Assembly (NCBI RefSeq): GCF_001597745.1
Contig: NZ_LUHJ01000049.1
Span: forward strand, 131,640 to 175,854
Direction: 5' to 3'
DNA from: Anabaena sp. 4-3
Lineage (GTDB): Bacteria; Cyanobacteriota; Cyanobacteriia; Cyanobacteriales; Nostocaceae
DNA length: 44,215 bases
In this document: piece by piece, positions 43,101 through 44,215 of the stretch
Numbering within the stretch: the first letter of the stretch is position 1
How the letters are laid out: every line of letters begins with the position of its first letter
Translations under genes and position numbers: made by a program
Notes under the pieces: model-generated
Seen by the model: only the letters and a program-made list of their open reading frames with translations
Told to the model about the DNA's origin: nothing
Databases searched by the model: none

Positions 43101-44215
43101 CTATGCAATCACTGTCATATTAATATTGCTCAGGACTGCGTTATTGGAGAGTTGAGCAATTCTGACTTGTGCTGTACCACCGAAACCATCGACATCAAAG
43201 AATAGATTACCTGTAGATTGGTCATAGATCAAGCGATCGCTTGCCGTGGTTGCAGTTGTCCCCAATCTGAATACACTCGCATCCAACACACCCAAGGCTT
43301 GACTTAAACCAAACTCCGCTTTGGAAAGGAGGATTTTGTCATCGGCAACATTGAAATCGGTGATGGTATCAAAATCACCAAACAGGGGAAGACTTAATTG
43401 GAAATTATCCTTACCAGCACCACCAGTTAAGGAATCACTACCACTACCACCGATGAGGGTATCGTCACCATCATTACCATGTAGGGTATCATTACCATTG
43501 TCACCGATCAGGCGATCGCTACCACCCAACCCAGAAAGCCAATCATTGCCATTACCGCCTGACAACACATTCGCCGCCGAGTTACCAATCAGGATATTAT
43601 TACCACTGTTACCAGTACCGTTAATGGCATTACTTCCTGAAAGTGTTAAGTTTTCTAGGTGATTGCCCAATTGCCAACTGATAGTAGAGATAACTACATC
43701 TGTACCACCATTTGCCTCTTCAACGATGGTGTCTCCTGAATTATCTACAAAGTAAATATCATTGCCGCTACCACCTACCAAACTGTCTGCACCAGCACCA
43801 CCATCTAGCCAATCGTTACCAGTGCCACCACGCAGGGTATCATTACCTAACTCGCCATACAGCTTGTCATTACCGTCTAAGCCGTCAATAATATCGTTGC
43901 TAGCTGTACCGTTGAGGGTTTCTGATGCTGATGTGCCAATATTCTGCTGAATGGGAGCAGGTAATTGATATTCTGCAACTAGGCCACCAAATCCGAATAA
44001 ATTAGGCTTGCCACTGCCTGCAATGTTAAATGATACGGAACTGCTTCCTAGTTGGTATCTAAAGCTACGTACATCCTTGAGGTCATACAAAGCAGATTGC
44101 CCCCAATACTGTCTTAAATCTGCATGAAATACTGATAACTCAGACTTATCTATAAATCCGTTATCATCAGTATCTTCTCCAGTAAAGTAATTTAGACCAA
44201 ATGGGTAAATTCCAG
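43101..44215 (-). CDS. RTX-type calcium-binding protein, 5' part outside window
   Basis: The gene continues beyond the right edge. The frame stays open from 44215, reading ...NYFTGEDTDDNGFIDKSELS..., so the TTG near 44090 is not the start. That N-terminal part has an EF-hand-like calcium loop. Nonapeptide repeats GGxGNDxLxG follow in two blocks (about 43780-43900 and 43430-43600), forming a calcium-binding beta roll. The C terminus (FNVADDKILLSKAEFG to MTVIA) is the capping domain common in cyanobacterial RTX proteins and probably acts as the type I secretion signal. The enzymatic or adhesive part, if any, lies outside the window. Confidence 0.85.
   Translation of the reverse strand, partial: GIYPFGLNYFTGEDTDDNGFIDKSELSVFHADLRQYWGQSALYDLKDVRSFRYQLGSSSVSFNIAGSGKPNLFGFGGLVAEYQLPAPIQQNIGTSASETLNGTASNDIIDGLDGNDKLYGELGNDTLRGGTGNDWLDGGAGADSLVGGSGNDIYFVDNSGDTIVEEANGGTDVVISTISWQLGNHLENLTLSGSNAINGTGNSGNNILIGNSAANVLSGGNGNDWLSGLGGSDRLIGDNGNDTLHGNDGDDTLIGGSGSDSLTGGAGKDNFQLSLPLFGDFDTITDFNVADDKILLSKAEFGLSQALGVLDASVFRLGTTATTASDRLIYDQSTGNLFFDVDGFGGTAQVRIAQLSNNAVLSNINMTVIA

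Noticed and set aside
43321-43662. Plus-strand frame rich in LPLPP
   Set aside because: It is the antisense of the RTX repeats, whose GGxGxD codons give Leu/Pro/Ser-rich shadows.

Overview
The window reads as chromosomal DNA of a filamentous, heterocyst-type cyanobacterium of the Nostoc/Anabaena group. The evidence is the abundance of GCGATCGC (HIP1) octamers, many heptanucleotide tandem arrays and tiny nested palindromic repeats typical of Nostocaceae, and an adjacent sigC-like/furA gene pair whose FurA protein matches the Anabaena type (151 aa, CxxC pairs at 101/104 and 141/144, with C133). All assignments come from reading the sequence; no database search was run.

Layout. 1-7.5 kb holds a SPOR-like envelope protein, tRNA thiolase mnmA, ATP sulfurylase sat, a Tat-exported caspase-fold protein whose catalytic His/Cys are Tyr/Ser, and mtnP. 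7.5-14.4 kb, all on the minus strand, is a lasso-peptide-type RiPP cluster: PqqD-like leader-binding protein (B1), transglutaminase-like leader protease (B2), asparagine-synthetase-like cyclase (C), three tandem precursor genes (the third lies at 10772-10933 and is only 53 codons), an HPr-kinase-like protein and an ABC exporter. 15-20 kb has tRNA-Pro(CGG), lipA, gpsA, a group 2 sigma factor and furA. 20.3-26.4 kb has a very long cobN, carrying in-frame repeat DNA, divergent from a GAF sensor histidine kinase. 26.7-31 kb holds a PEP-CTERM-type protein, a proline-rich membrane protein, a Tat-exported metallophosphoesterase, TspO and a DUF3611 protein. 31-38.3 kb is mostly housekeeping: murD, glyS, cutA, alpha carbonic anhydrase ecaA, photolyase and mtnD. 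The right end has a sugar-binding lipoprotein, a GT2 glycosyltransferase, a small methyltransferase, an LD-carboxypeptidase, a glycosyltransferase fragment, a Thr-Pro repeat exported peptide and an RTX-type calcium-binding protein that runs off the window.

How the genes work together. In the RiPP cluster B1 would bind the conserved precursor leader (YxxPxL...G.....T), B2 would cut it, C would close an isopeptide ring, the kinase would modify the peptide and the ABC protein would export it. The precursors are unusual: each has an identical-type leader, a variable middle and a second conserved block at the C terminus (DGVxxPK), with predicted cores of 32-39 residues. The array grew by duplication: a scar of the cyclase gene's 3' end lies between precursors 2 and 3. 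mtnP and mtnD belong to the same methionine-salvage pathway but are 31 kb apart.

The intergenic DNA is rich in mobile repeats: inverted-repeat elements around heptad arrays, 20-25 bp palindromic elements nested in other repeats and in genes, a repeat that supplies stop codons to two genes, and IS200/IS605-like ends.
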